Part shown: piece after piece, positions 24,404 through 32,531 of the stretch | Position numbering within the stretch: the stretch's first letter is position 1 | Layout of the letters: each line of letters starts with the position of its first letter | Assembly (NCBI RefSeq): GCF_030268965.1 | Contig: NZ_BSSE01000006.1 | Coordinates: 124,001 to 188,000 of the forward strand | Source: Microtetraspora sp. NBRC 16547 | GTDB taxonomy: Bacteria; Actinomycetota; Actinomycetes; Streptosporangiales; Streptosporangiaceae | Direction: 5' to 3' | DNA length: 64,000 bases | The notes under the pieces: generated by a model | Told to the model about the DNA's origin: nothing | The model's input: the letters and a program-made list of their open reading frames with translations, nothing else | The model's database searches: none | Made by a program: the position numbers and the translations under genes

Positions 24404-25338
24404 CAGCGGTCTCCTCTCGTGATGACCTCGCCCGGCGCGGCAAACTCGCCGTCGGGCAGGGGCGGGGCGGTCGGGTCGAAGCAGGAGGCCAGCAGCGCGC
24501 TCGTGGCCGCTGCGTCCAGAAGGCGTACGGTGAGCCCGCACGCCGACAGCAGCCGGGCGGCCTCCTCCAGGCGTCGCAGGGCGCGGGCCGCCGCCGCGTC
24601 ACGACCGCTGGCCCCGGTGGATGGTTCGCGGATGACCAGCAGCACCTGGCGGCGCAGCAGGTCGTGCCGGGCGGAGATGTCGGAGAGGAAGGCCGCGTGC
24701 TCGTGCGCCGCGGCGGTCAGCGCGGGGTGGGGGAGCCCGCGGGCGTTCTCCACCAAGGTGGCGACGGTTTCGGTGAGGTCCACCCGTTCGGCGCGGACCA
24801 GGATCTGGGCCGGGCCGGACAGCGAGTTGAGCCAGCGCCCGAACACCGCCACGAGCGCGTCCTGCTCGTCCGCCGTCCGGAGCGCGAAGCTGACCGTGGA
24901 GACCTCCGCGACGGCCGCGACGCCATCTGGGCCCAGATCGATGAGGCCGTCACCGGCCACGCCGCGCGCGGGGAGGCGGAGCGGCGCGGGCCGCCGACCG
25001 GAGCGGGCGGCCACCCACGAAGGGGCCGGCGAGATGTCAGTCGGCGTGCACACCAGGGCCTTCGGGGAACGCTGGTGACAGATGGCGGCCAGCAGGTAGC
25101 GGTCCAGCGGGACGCCGTCACGCCATCCGATGGCCAGCAGTACACCGAGCACCCCGACCGGGAGGGCCACCGCGGCACACACCGCCAGGGGCACACGGTC
25201 GCCGACGATCAGGTATGCGGCGTAGAGCAGGCCCCCGGTGCCGCCGAGGATGGCCACCTGCCGGGCGGTGAACCCACCAACGATCCGATCCTCCTGCTCC
25301 ACATCAGCAGGGATGCGGACCGGCTGCACCCAGCTCAT
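24400..25338 (-). CDS. PrgI-family membrane protein (VirB3-like)
   Basis: A 312-residue protein. Residues 1-~100 match the PrgI family: VRIPADVEQEDRIVGGFTARQ followed by two membrane helices (LGGTGGLLYAAYLIVGD and AVCAAVALPVGVLGVLLAI), then RYLLAAICHQRSPK. PrgI proteins are the Gram-positive counterpart of VirB3 and often fuse to or precede VirB4. The remaining 200 residues are an extra soluble domain with strand-helix units (VSFALRTADEQDALVAVFGRWLNSL, in part FGRWLNSL) resembling the N-terminal SCO6880/CagE part of VirB4-like proteins. Starts with ATGA overlap with the channel gene and ends overlapping VirB4. Confidence 0.85.
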   Translation of the reverse strand: MSWVQPVRIPADVEQEDRIVGGFTARQVAILGGTGGLLYAAYLIVGDRVPLAVCAAVALPVGVLGVLLAIGWRDGVPLDRYLLAAICHQRSPKALVCTPTDISPAPSWVAARSGRRPAPLRLPARGVAGDGLIDLGPDGVAAVAEVSTVSFALRTADEQDALVAVFGRWLNSLSGPAQILVRAERVDLTETVATLVENARGLPHPALTAAAHEHAAFLSDISARHDLLRRQVLLVIREPSTGASGRDAAAARALRRLEEAARLLSACGLTVRLLDAAATSALLASCFDPTAPPLPDGEFAAPGEVITRGDRW

Positions 25339-27134
25339 CGGCCGTCACCTCCCGGCTTGTGATGCGGCTTTCCGGGCGGGGTGCGGCGGTCGCTGGGACT
25401 GTCGGGCCAGTCGGCAGGACTCGTGGGAAGAACCGGTGGCCGGAACACGACCGGCGGGACCGGAGGCCGCGCCGCTCGTGGCATGGAGGGGCTGTTCTGG
25501 GTGCGGAGCCGGTACATCTGAGCCAGCCCGGCGGGGCCGTTGGCGTAGTAGGTCTCGCGCGGGTACCCGTACACCGGCGTGGATCGGGGCACCGGAGGCG
25601 ACGCCTGCGGCGCGGGACGGTACTTGCCCCGCACCGGCGGAGCAGACGGGGCGTGCTTGGCCGGGGCGGCTTCCCAGTCCTGCGCGCGGACGGGGCGTCG
25701 GGCGGCGGTCGGCGCGTGTTTCACCGGGCCGGTGCCGCCCAGGGCAGCGGACACGGCGGACGTGGCTGTCGCCGCAGTGGCGGTAGCCGCACCGGCAGGA
25801 CCGGTGGCGATCGCCGGTAGAACCCTGCCTGTCATGGCGGAGGCGACCGTGCGCGCGGCGGTACCGGAGGTCCTGCTACCTCGTCCGCCCCGGCCGAGGT
25901 GGAGGGCGTTCAGGACGGGAGAGGTGAGCTTGTACGCCAGGGCGTACTTGACGATCCGGATGACTGCCGAACCGCGCCCGGCCGCCTGCGCGAAGATCCT
26001 CCGCGAGATCCACGTCGGGATGCGGATCAGGATGATCAGCAGGCAGAGGGTGAGCACCAGGTTGACGAGTTGCCCTGTGGGGGCGACTCCGAGGAGGAGA
26101 CGGCCGTCCTGGTTGAAGAACACCCGCACCGCAAGGATCAGCGTGAGTGACTGGGTGACCTGGATGAGCAGGAGCCCGGTGAAGGCGCGCCACCAGAATC
26201 GGGCCAGCCCGTCGGTGTAGGGCAGGGCGAGGCAGGCCAGCGCGAGTGGCGCGGCGACCACCAGCAGCAGGACCAGGGCGGCCCGCATGACAAACGCGAT
26301 CAGCAGGACGACGAGCAGGACGACCGTGACCAGGGCGAGCAGGATGAAGAAGATCTGCTGCTGTCCTGGGTTGATCATGTGGACGAGGAAGGTCGTCGCG
26401 GCCCGCCGTCCGTCGAAGTCCTGCCCGAGCAGCGCCCGCGACAGGGCGTTGGCCAGATCGATGACCTTGCCGCAGATCGTGAAGCTGGTGTTCGCCGCCA
26501 GAGCCGCGACGAACAGGCGGGGCAGGACCTCCTTGACCGCGTAGCGGGTCTGCACGGTCTCATGTCCCATCGCGGCGATCGCGCCGATGGTGGCGAGCAG
26601 GACGAAGGCCGCGTTGGCGATCACGGCGTTCGCCTTCCACAGGTCGAACACCCTGCCGCTGCTGGACACATCGGGAGTCGCGAGCAGAGTCGCGGCCAGC
26701 AGGTCGAGCAGCGGCTTGATCGCCAGCGCCACTAGGTTCGCGAACCAGGAGTTGATCTGGTCGTTGATCCAGTCACCAATCCCGAACCCGAACCCCGGGC
26801 TGTCCGGAAGCGGGACCGAGCCCAGATCTGAGGGAGACGGCGAAGGGGACGGCGTGGGGGCGGCGGCTGCCGTCGTGACCATAGCGGCAGAAGCGCCGAT
26901 AGCCACGACGGCAGCGATCCCCACCCGCATCGCCGTACGCAGAGACGCGGCCCGAAAATTTGCCGCTCCCGGCAGCACATACCGCGCCGTTGCCGTTGGA
27001 GCCGCTGCGGGCGGAGCGGTTGCCGCCCGAGCGGCAAGGCGGGTGGTGGGGGCGGCAACGGCAGGGCGGCTGCCATCACGGACACCGGTCCGGTCAACCA
27101 GGAAGGGGTGGGGGAGAGCGGCCATTGCGCTCAC
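25335..27134 (-). CDS. VirB6/TrbL-like conjugation channel protein
   Basis: A 599-residue protein from the GTG at 27134, which overlaps the preceding stop as GTGA; an ATG three codons later is an alternative, and the open frame upstream is spurious. An Ala/Pro-rich leader and a hydrophobic segment (VGIAAVVAIGASAAMVTTAAAA) precede a Pro/Ser stretch (TPSPSPSPS). Then come about six membrane helices (for example LVALVTVVLLVVLLIAFVMR and LVLTLCLLIILIRI). The C-terminal ~150 residues are an extended Pro/Arg/Ala-rich tail. This is the pattern of the large polytopic channel subunit of actinobacterial conjugation systems. The tail may reach other T4SS parts or DNA (inference). Confidence 0.8.
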   Translation of the reverse strand: MSAMAALPHPFLVDRTGVRDGSRPAVAAPTTRLAARAATAPPAAAPTATARYVLPGAANFRAASLRTAMRVGIAAVVAIGASAAMVTTAAAAPTPSPSPSPSDLGSVPLPDSPGFGFGIGDWINDQINSWFANLVALAIKPLLDLLAATLLATPDVSSSGRVFDLWKANAVIANAAFVLLATIGAIAAMGHETVQTRYAVKEVLPRLFVAALAANTSFTICGKVIDLANALSRALLGQDFDGRRAATTFLVHMINPGQQQIFFILLALVTVVLLVVLLIAFVMRAALVLLLVVAAPLALACLALPYTDGLARFWWRAFTGLLLIQVTQSLTLILAVRVFFNQDGRLLLGVAPTGQLVNLVLTLCLLIILIRIPTWISRRIFAQAAGRGSAVIRIVKYALAYKLTSPVLNALHLGRGGRGSRTSGTAARTVASAMTGRVLPAIATGPAGAATATAATATSAVSAALGGTGPVKHAPTAARRPVRAQDWEAAPAKHAPSAPPVRGKYRPAPQASPPVPRSTPVYGYPRETYYANGPAGLAQMYRLRTQNSPSMPRAARPPVPPVVFRPPVLPTSPADWPDSPSDRRTPPGKPHHKPGGDGR

Positions 27135-28423
27135 CCGCCCACGACGCGCTTGAGGATGCTCACGAACAGCGGAGCCAGTACGGCGAGCGCATAGCCGAAC
27201 GCCGCAGCCTTCAACGCACCCTTCGCCTTCTGGACCTCGCCGGGGTCGCCGCCGGCCACCAGGTAGCGCAGCCCGCCGATGGTCAGCATCAGCGTGGCCA
27301 ACGTGGCCAGCAGGCCGATCAGCCAGCCCCGCAGGTTGTTGAAGACCGCGTTCAGATCCGACGGAGCAGCAGCCGCCGCAGAGGCGGCGAACGCGCCCGT
27401 TGCCACGGCGGCAACCACCAGGAAGGCGACTGCCGCTATGGCAAGGCTCCAGAGGATGAGGTAACCCAGCGCGGGTCTGATGCGCCGGGAACAGCGGCCC
27501 TTCAGGTGGCGTGCCGGGCCCTGCCGTCCACCGCAGCGGAGGCGGGCCGCGACGGACGGGTGATTGGGAGAGATCCGCGCGGAGCCAGGGGTAGTGCCCC
27601 TGCCTCCCTTCGGGTCGGTTGCCGTTTCTGCATCCGGAGTTCCCTGGCTCCGCGCGGAAGCCATATGCACTGCTCCGTCCACATCTGTGGATGAAGGAGA
27701 GATCGAGGGGGAGGTCGGGGGTTCGGTTTCCAGCCACCACAGGCCGCCGGCCAGCGTCACGTCACGGCGGTGCCGTGGCTTGCGGACCGGCCCGAGCGTC
27801 CGCAATGGCTCGTCCTCCAGCCGTGACAGGCTGATCAGCTCGGCGTCCAGCTCGCTCAGCACGCCCTCGGCCACCGCGTCGATCAGCACCAGGTCCGGGT
27901 GGAACCATGGGCGTGACGGTGGAGGCGGCTCGCCCGCTGGCCTCTGTCGCTTGGCCTTGGCGGTGATGTAGCGCAGGGTGTGTTCACCCGCGTGCCGGGC
28001 CGCCTCACACAGACGAGGGCGGATGTCGGGCAGGTCGAGATCCACGCGGTGAAGCGCCCGCAGGTAGCCCGCCAGAATCGCAATGTCGATGTCGACGGGG
28101 TCTCCGCAGGACATCTCACGAGTCAGCGAGAGCGCAATCGTGCGGAGTGCGGGGATCGCCATTCCCACGGCCGCGACGGTCCACGTGGATCGGGACTGAC
28201 GGGCGCGGGCGACCAGCTCCCGCCAGACGGCGTCCCGGGCGTCGTCGGTGACGTGCCGGCTGGTGAGCAGCACCCGCAACTCCAGCAGGACAACCGGGCC
28301 TCGCGGCAGATCGGGGGCGAGCGTGGCGCAGTCCAGGGACAGGCTGCCGGGGCCTGTCGTCAGCAGCCGGAACGAGGTCTCCGCGGTGTCCAGGGGCGAT
28401 TCGGTGACGTGGTGGGCGCTCAT
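27131..28423 (-). CDS. Fusion of a soluble helical domain to a VirB2/pilin-like membrane domain
   Basis: A 430-residue protein from the ATG at 28423 (GGAG, 6-nt spacer). The first ~230 residues form an all-helical soluble domain (RDAVWRELVARARQ, AAVGMAIPALRTIA, LAGYLRALHRVDL, RLCEAARHAGEHTL) resembling stand-alone proteins of actinobacterial mobile elements. A Ser/Pro/basic linker follows. The last ~110 residues contain a signal-like helix (LILWSLAIAAVAFLVVAAVA), then a second helix (GWLIGLLATLATLMLTIGGL) and RYLVAGGDPGEVQKAKGALK plus a third helix, the pattern of TrbC/VirB2-type pilins. The two halves are normally separate genes. An internal ATG near 27662 with a GGAG box could also make the pilin alone. 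First gene of the operon. Confidence 0.8.
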   Translation of the reverse strand: MSAHHVTESPLDTAETSFRLLTTGPGSLSLDCATLAPDLPRGPVVLLELRVLLTSRHVTDDARDAVWRELVARARQSRSTWTVAAVGMAIPALRTIALSLTREMSCGDPVDIDIAILAGYLRALHRVDLDLPDIRPRLCEAARHAGEHTLRYITAKAKRQRPAGEPPPPSRPWFHPDLVLIDAVAEGVLSELDAELISLSRLEDEPLRTLGPVRKPRHRRDVTLAGGLWWLETEPPTSPSISPSSTDVDGAVHMASARSQGTPDAETATDPKGGRGTTPGSARISPNHPSVAARLRCGGRQGPARHLKGRCSRRIRPALGYLILWSLAIAAVAFLVVAAVATGAFAASAAAAAPSDLNAVFNNLRGWLIGLLATLATLMLTIGGLRYLVAGGDPGEVQKAKGALKAAAFGYALAVLAPLFVSILKRVVGG

Positions 28424-28477
28424 TTCGTGCTCCGGATCGAGAGAGGTTCGTGGTCTCGAAACCGGTGTACGCACCGC

Positions 28478-28650
28478 CTCAGAAACGGCTCAGAGGAAAT
28501 CGGACGTGATCGCTCAGGAATTTCTCAGAACCTCAGAGACAAGCGCTATCTGAGCGCCGCAGCGGCTTCCGAGTATCGCCCTCTGAGCTCAGTGCGGCGG
28601 CATCTGAGCAAGCTCTGAGCCCGCTGCTTCCCTGGTCACACGCACTCAGA
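28478..28650. promoter_or_regulatory. Array of about ten CTCAGA-type boxes between divergent genes
   Basis: Direct CTCAG(A/G) boxes start at 28478, 28489, 28513, 28524 and 28532. Inverted TCTGAG boxes lie at 28549, 28582, 28603 and 28614. Further direct copies start at 28588 (CTCAGT) and 28645. Several neighbours are exactly 11 bp apart (28478/28489, 28513/28524, 28603/28614), placing them on one helix face. The array fills the space between the conjugation operon (minus strand) and the 28705 gene (plus strand), so cooperative binding of a regulator controlling transfer, or an origin-of-transfer structure, is likely. Confidence 0.6.
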
Positions 28651-28704
28651 GTCGCGCAGTCGGCTCCGGGGCGTACATCCGGAGAAACGTGTCCCGACAA
28701 AACA

Positions 28705-29226
28705 ATGGAGAACTGGAATGAGACCCAGGAAAACGCCTACGGCGGCCGGCTGAACAACCCGGAGCAGCGGGAGAATCCGCGGCTGGTGATTTCACCGGTC
28801 ACGATCCGGACCGCACGCGCATTCGTCGCCTGGACCCACCGCTACCTGGCCCCGCCGGTCGACGCTGAGTTCATCACCAGCGTCCAGACCGGCAGCGGAA
28901 CCCTTGTTGGCGTCGTGTTCGTTGATCGGCCCACTGAATGGGTCTTCGACGACGGCGGCACTGCCGAGGTCATCTGCCTGGCCACCGATGGCACGCCCAA
29001 CGCCTGCTCCGCACTGCTGGGCGCCGCCTGGCGGGCCGCCCGCGGCATGGGCTACCGGCGGCTGATCGCCCACACCCGCATCGACGAGCCCGGCACCAGC
29101 GTGCGTGCCGCCGGGTTCCGTCTCGTCCCTCGCCCGCTCACGTGGCAGGACCGCTCCCGCAGCCCCCAAGGCTCCGACGGCGTGGCCCGCGTGCTGTGGG
29201 AGATCTGCACCGGGTGCCGCCGATGA
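28705..29226 (+). CDS. XF1762-like (GNAT-fold) mobile-element protein
   Basis: A 173-residue protein from ATG 28705. After a polar leader, LVISPVTIRTARAFVAWTHRYLAPP is the signature start of the XF1762 family. The later blocks GVVFVDRPT, EVICLATDGTPNACSALLGAAWRAA and MGYRRLIAHTRIDEPGTSVRAAGF follow the acetyltransferase fold, including an acetyl-CoA loop-like region. The family occurs in phages and integrative elements, usually next to a DNA methylase; its function is not established. Its stop overlaps the next start as ATGA, so it is co-translated with the methylase-derived gene. Confidence 0.75.
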   Translation: MENWNETQENAYGGRLNNPEQRENPRLVISPVTIRTARAFVAWTHRYLAPPVDAEFITSVQTGSGTLVGVVFVDRPTEWVFDDGGTAEVICLATDGTPNACSALLGAAWRAARGMGYRRLIAHTRIDEPGTSVRAAGFRLVPRPLTWQDRSRSPQGSDGVARVLWEICTGCRR

Positions 29227-29753
29227 CCGCGCCGCGCGAGCCGCACTGGAGCGACGAGCACGCGACCATCTACAACGGCGACGCCCGTGAGGTGCTGGCC
29301 GAGTTGGGCGAGTCGATCACCAGGAGTGCACGAGCCGGCGGCAACGAGCCGAACAGCATCACGACGGCATGGCCGCCCCCAGGCAAGTACGGCACGGCCG
29401 GTGAGGACTCCGCCGGTGTACGGCATGGAGCGGCAATGCGGCCGACGGGGGAGCGGCACAGCGCAGCTCACCCCAACGGCAAGAACCCCGGGGACGTCTG
29501 GCCGATCTCCACCCGGCCACTACGGGCGGCGCACTTCGCGGCCTTCCCGATCGACATCCCACGGAAAGCGATCGCCGCTGGCTGCCGTCCCGGCGGGACC
29601 GTCCTGGACCCGTTTGCCGGCAGCGGCACGACCGGCATAGCCGCGCGGCAACTCGACCGGAAGTTCCCCGGCATCGAGCTGAACGAGCCGTTTATCCGGC
29701 TTGCTGTCGCGAGAATCCGCGAGGCGGGAGCGGCGTCGGGAGGCATTGCATGA
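29223..29753 (+). pseudogene. Site-specific DNA methyltransferase with the catalytic core missing
   Basis: The 176-residue frame keeps the two ends of an N4/N6-type methyltransferase. The start (ATIYNGDAREVLAEL) is the usual N-terminal segment. The end (GGTVLDPFAGSGTTGIAARQL then FPGIELNEPFIRLA) is the SAM-binding motif I region. Between them, where a TSPPYW or NPPY catalytic motif IV should follow about 15 residues after AEL, the sequence jumps to SITRSARAGGNEPNS and the motif is absent. Normal relatives are considerably longer, so an internal in-frame deletion is likely. The product could still bind SAM but should not methylate DNA. ATGA overlaps at both ends. Confidence 0.75.
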
Positions 29754-29959
29754 AGCCGATGACCTTCCGCGATCTGCAGGACCTGCCGCCCACTATTGGT
29801 CTGATGACCGCTGCCCGTGCCCTCGGCATCGGCCGGTCCAAGGCGTACCAACTCGCCCGTGACGGAGAGTTTCCCGTTCGCATCATCCGCATCGGAGACC
29901 TCTACCGTGTCAGCACCGCCGACCTCATGAAGGTTCTCGGGGTGGGCTCGGGCGAGTGA
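29750..29959 (+). CDS. Excisionase-like helix-turn-helix protein
   Basis: A 69-residue protein of the MerR/AlpA/Xis-type HTH class: GLMTAARALGIGRSKAYQLARDGEFPVRI is the helix-turn-helix and wing, and GDLYRVSTADLMKVLG completes it. Such proteins act as excisionases or regulators of integrative elements and usually lie next to the integrase gene. Here the next 40 bp hold a terminator and no integrase follows. The start overlaps the methylase-derived gene as ATGA, making a three-gene operon from 28705. Confidence 0.85.
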   Translation: MKPMTFRDLQDLPPTIGLMTAARALGIGRSKAYQLARDGEFPVRIIRIGDLYRVSTADLMKVLGVGSGE

Positions 29960-29968
29960 TTTGAAGTC

Positions 29969-30004
29969 GGGTCGCGTCCATGGCGACGGGTATGGACGCG
30001 ACCC
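29969..30004 (+). terminator. Perfect 13-bp hairpin after the excisionase-like gene
   Basis: Arms 29969-29981 and 29992-30004 are exact reverse complements around a 10-nt loop, 10 nt after the stop. It marks the right end of the recognisable conjugative-element genes. Confidence 0.8.
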
Positions 30005-30081
30005 GCGAGGATCGTGACCGCATTCGCGCGGTTGCGAAGTGGTGGTCGGGACATGTCCGACCCCGGCCGTTGCCCGACGCG

Positions 30082-30410
30082 AACTCACCGTTGTCGGCGC
30101 CCGCGAGGGCCTGGCCGCCACCCGCACCCAGGGCTGCGTCGGCGGCGGCTACTCGGGCCGGAGCTACGTCCACTACGGCCTGGGCAACTTCGTCTTCTAC
30201 AACTGGGGTCCCGAGACCGGGAAGACCGGCGTGCTCACCCTCACGATCAACGGCAGGAAGGTGCTCAAGGACCGCTGGACCCCGGCCCGCATCGACGGCG
30301 GCGTGCCCATCCCGGTGACCGGCGAGGCCGGCAAGCAGGCCCTGGCCGAGTACGCGTCGCTGCGCCAGCGCACAGGGCTGACCGCCCGGAGGGATGTCCA
30401 CTCAGCTTGA
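30082..30410 (+). pseudogene. C-terminal fragment of a CapA-family protein
   Basis: The frame ending at 30410 contains the typical end of a CapA/poly-gamma-glutamate-type metallophosphatase-like protein: VGGGYSGRSYVHYGLGNFVFYN, then TGVLTLTINGRKVLKDRWTPARI and GGVPIPVTG. The catalytic N-terminal ~250 residues are missing, and the sequence before 30082 does not continue the family. The fragment abuts the excisionase-like operon, so this junction (about 30005-30080) is a rearrangement or integration scar. Confidence 0.7.
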
Positions 30411-30890
30411 AGAGGACGCCGACCCCGCCAATCCCGACCCACTCCGCCGTCGGCCGTTCCAGCGCCGCAGCGCCCGGCGCGTCGAACGGATGCTTGACGC
30501 GTGCGCCGAGCTGCTGGACGAGATCGGCTACGAGGCGCTCACCACGACCCGAATCGCCGAGCGCGCCGGTGTCGCGATCGGCTCGGTCTACCAGTTCTTC
30601 CCGGACAAGCGGGCGATCACCCAGGCGTTGACCCAGCGCCACGTCGAGCTCTTCGTCGCCCGCGTGGGCCGCCGGTTCATCACGGAGGACTACATCGGCT
30701 GGTGGGACGCTGTAGACGCCATCATCGAGGAGTACGTCGAGATGCATCGGAGCGTTCCGGGGTTCCGATCGCTGCATTTCGGCGACATCGCGGATCTCAA
30801 CCTCCTCGACTCGGTCGCGGATACAAACGGTGATCGCCGGACGGCTCCGAGCGCTGCTGCTCAAGGAGTTCGGCCTCGCCGACAGCGACG
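30394..30890 (+). pseudogene. TetR-family regulator, frameshifted and truncated
   Basis: ATG 30394 follows GGAGGG. Residues ~20-75 are a normal TetR HTH (ARRVERMLDACAELLDEIGY, then TTTRIAERAGVAIGSVYQFF). The ligand domain runs to LNLLDSVADTN, after which the reading shifts by +1 at about 30829. The continuation VIAGRLRALLLKEFGLADSD is in the next frame. The last third of a TetR protein is missing beyond ~30890, where possible transposase sequence begins. The product would keep the DNA-binding domain but lack part of the dimer interface. Confidence 0.75.
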
Positions 30891-31028
30891 GCGGACGCCA
30901 CCGGCAACCGGTATGCGATCCATGGTTACGTCTCCACCGCCGTCAAACATGGCCGGAACGCGGTCACCGTCATCTACGACGCTTTCCTCGGCCGCGCCTG
31001 GCTTCCACCGGTCACCGCGACAGCTTGA
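30880..31028 (+). pseudogene. Possible transposase C-terminal fragment (IS66-like)
   Basis: In one frame the sequence reads NRYAIHGYVSTAVKHGRN followed by DAFLGRAWLPP and a stop at about 31028. This resembles the end of IS66-type transposases, which finish with an IR-(S/G)Y-xSTxxKHG block and a final PW-P motif. It interrupts the TetR remnant. The fragment is short and the identification tentative. Confidence 0.35.
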
Positions 31029-31560
31029 CCGGCAAGACGCGTCGGCGTTGCCGCGCGCCCGACCTCCGCCACACAAACGCGATCATCCGAAATCGGAATG
31101 CAGAGGGGCTGATTGCTTACAAACCATGATCAACTTAGACTGAGTGGCATCGGGTTTGATCGTGACGCCGGAGCGATTTCCTTTTAATACTCAACGTAAG
31201 GAAACTTGCAACAATATTCCGCAGGCGTGTCGCGCGTATCGGTGAAAATTGCACTACATTTGCCCGAGTAGGGCGTCCGCCCTTCTTTGCCTTAAGGATC
31301 TGAAAGGTCCGATAAGGGGAGGTGGGTCTCGTGGGTCGATCGCAGCGGGGCAGCCACATAGCGGGCTGGCCGAGCGATGGCGGGGCGCCGGACGGCTGGC
31401 CACGGCAGCTCCCGCTGGGGCGACGTGGTTCCTGCATTCGACGTTGGCCGCCGTACTGGTCGCGGTCGCGATCCTGGCCGTAGTCGCCACCCTGACCGAG
31501 GACTACGCTCTCGAGGTCGTCAGGGCGGTCCAGCCGATCACGCGGTTCGCGTAAGGGGGT
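31029..31560. other. About 530 bp of debris without a credible gene
   Basis: From 31130 to 31320 the region is richer in A/T. One frame ending at 31554 holds a possible single membrane helix (TLAAVLVAVAILAVVATL) but has no ATG or GTG start with a ribosome-binding site, so it is more likely a gene fragment. No repeats longer than 10 bp were noticed. Confidence 0.4.
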
Positions 31561-31977
31561 GTGCGCAGCCGGGTCGAGGCGAGGACGGCCCGGCAGCAGA
31601 TCATCATGCGCGAGGACGAGCCGCTCACCCTGTGGGTGGTCATGGACGAGTCCGTCCTCTTGCGAGGCTTCGGGAGCGCCGCGGTGATGCGGGGCCAGCT
31701 CGGCCGGCTGGTGACCGTTTCCCGGCAGCCCAACATCCGGATTCAAGTGCTTCCGCTCGACGCCGGACATCCGGTCCACACCGGGTCTTTTCTTCACCTG
31801 AAGTTGCCGGAGTTTCACGACGTCGTGTACCTGGAGTCCCTTTTCGATGCACGCTTCGTCGAAGAAGAGGAGACCGTGTACGGCTATGAGATCGCCTTCG
31901 ACCGGCTGCAGGCCGAGGCCCTCGACGTCGACGCCAGTCGGGAGCTGATCCGACAAACAATCGAACGCTGGAAGTGA
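31561..31977 (+). pseudogene. DUF5753 sensor domain of an XRE-type regulator, N-terminus missing
   Basis: The 138-residue frame matches the C-terminal DUF5753 domain of actinobacterial XRE regulators: ARTARQQIIMREDEPLTLWVVMDESVL, then MRGQLGRLVTVSRQPNIRIQVLPLDAG, and the end QAEALDVDASRELIRQ. The N-terminal HTH and linker (~130 residues) are absent; the GTG at 31561 would make a headless sensor domain. These regulators normally sit beside a DUF397 gene, which is not found here. Confidence 0.7.
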
Positions 31978-32125
31978 ATCGCTTCCCTACATCGCCTCAG
32001 TACATCGTCTGAGGGGAAAAGACCATAAATGTATCCGATCGATCTCTCCGGTGGCGCAGGCAATGAGGCTGTGGGAGTGACCCAAGGAACGGGCCCGAGG
32101 TCTTCGACACTCTTGGGAGACGTCC

Positions 32126-32455
32126 GTGGCAGATAAGCAGTCGAATCGACGGCGGAGCACCGCACCGTCCCGCGGGTGGGTCACCGTATTGGGGCGGTCC
32201 CTAAGCGTTGGTGCCGCCAGCCTCGGAGGGCCCGTCGTGGGCTGGTCGACACACCCCGTGATGGGTCTCGCCGTCGCTCTCTTCGAGCTCATGGCCGTGG
32301 CCTCGGTCGTGTGGGCGGCCCTTTTCGGCTCGGAGACGGTGCACGAGCGAGCGTTCCGGCTGCTGCGATGGGTGGGCAACCGCCCGGAGCCTCGCGGACC
32401 GCGGAGCCACCCTCCACACCACGATGTAGAAGCCAAGCAGCCCGCTGACCAGTAG
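32126..32455 (+). CDS. Small hypothetical protein with one or two membrane segments
   Basis: GTG 32126 has GGGAG 8 nt upstream. The 109-residue product has a basic start (DKQSNRRRSTAPSRG), a hydrophobic region around residues 28-65 (SVGAASLGGPVVGW, LAVALFELMAVASVVWAALF) and a polar, Pro/His-rich end. Many actinomycetes carry small membrane proteins of this style beside DUF5753 regulators. No family is assigned. Confidence 0.5.
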   Translation: MADKQSNRRRSTAPSRGWVTVLGRSLSVGAASLGGPVVGWSTHPVMGLAVALFELMAVASVVWAALFGSETVHERAFRLLRWVGNRPEPRGPRSHPPHHDVEAKQPADQ

Positions 32456-32531
32456 CTCAGCGCTTCACCACGACTGGGCGGCCTGCCCGTACGGGGCCGC
32501 ACGGCATCTCCCTGAACATCACCCGCAGTGG

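Noticed and set aside
2860-29959. A classical actinomycete AICE with FtsK/TraB-type transfer
   Set aside because: The coupling ATPase is VirD4/TraG-like with VirB4, PrgI and VirB6 partners, and no RepSA, Prim-Pol or tyrosine integrase gene was found.
31249-31554. A small membrane protein gene
   Set aside because: A helix-like segment exists, but the frame has only a TTG at 31249 without a ribosome-binding site and sits among gene fragments.
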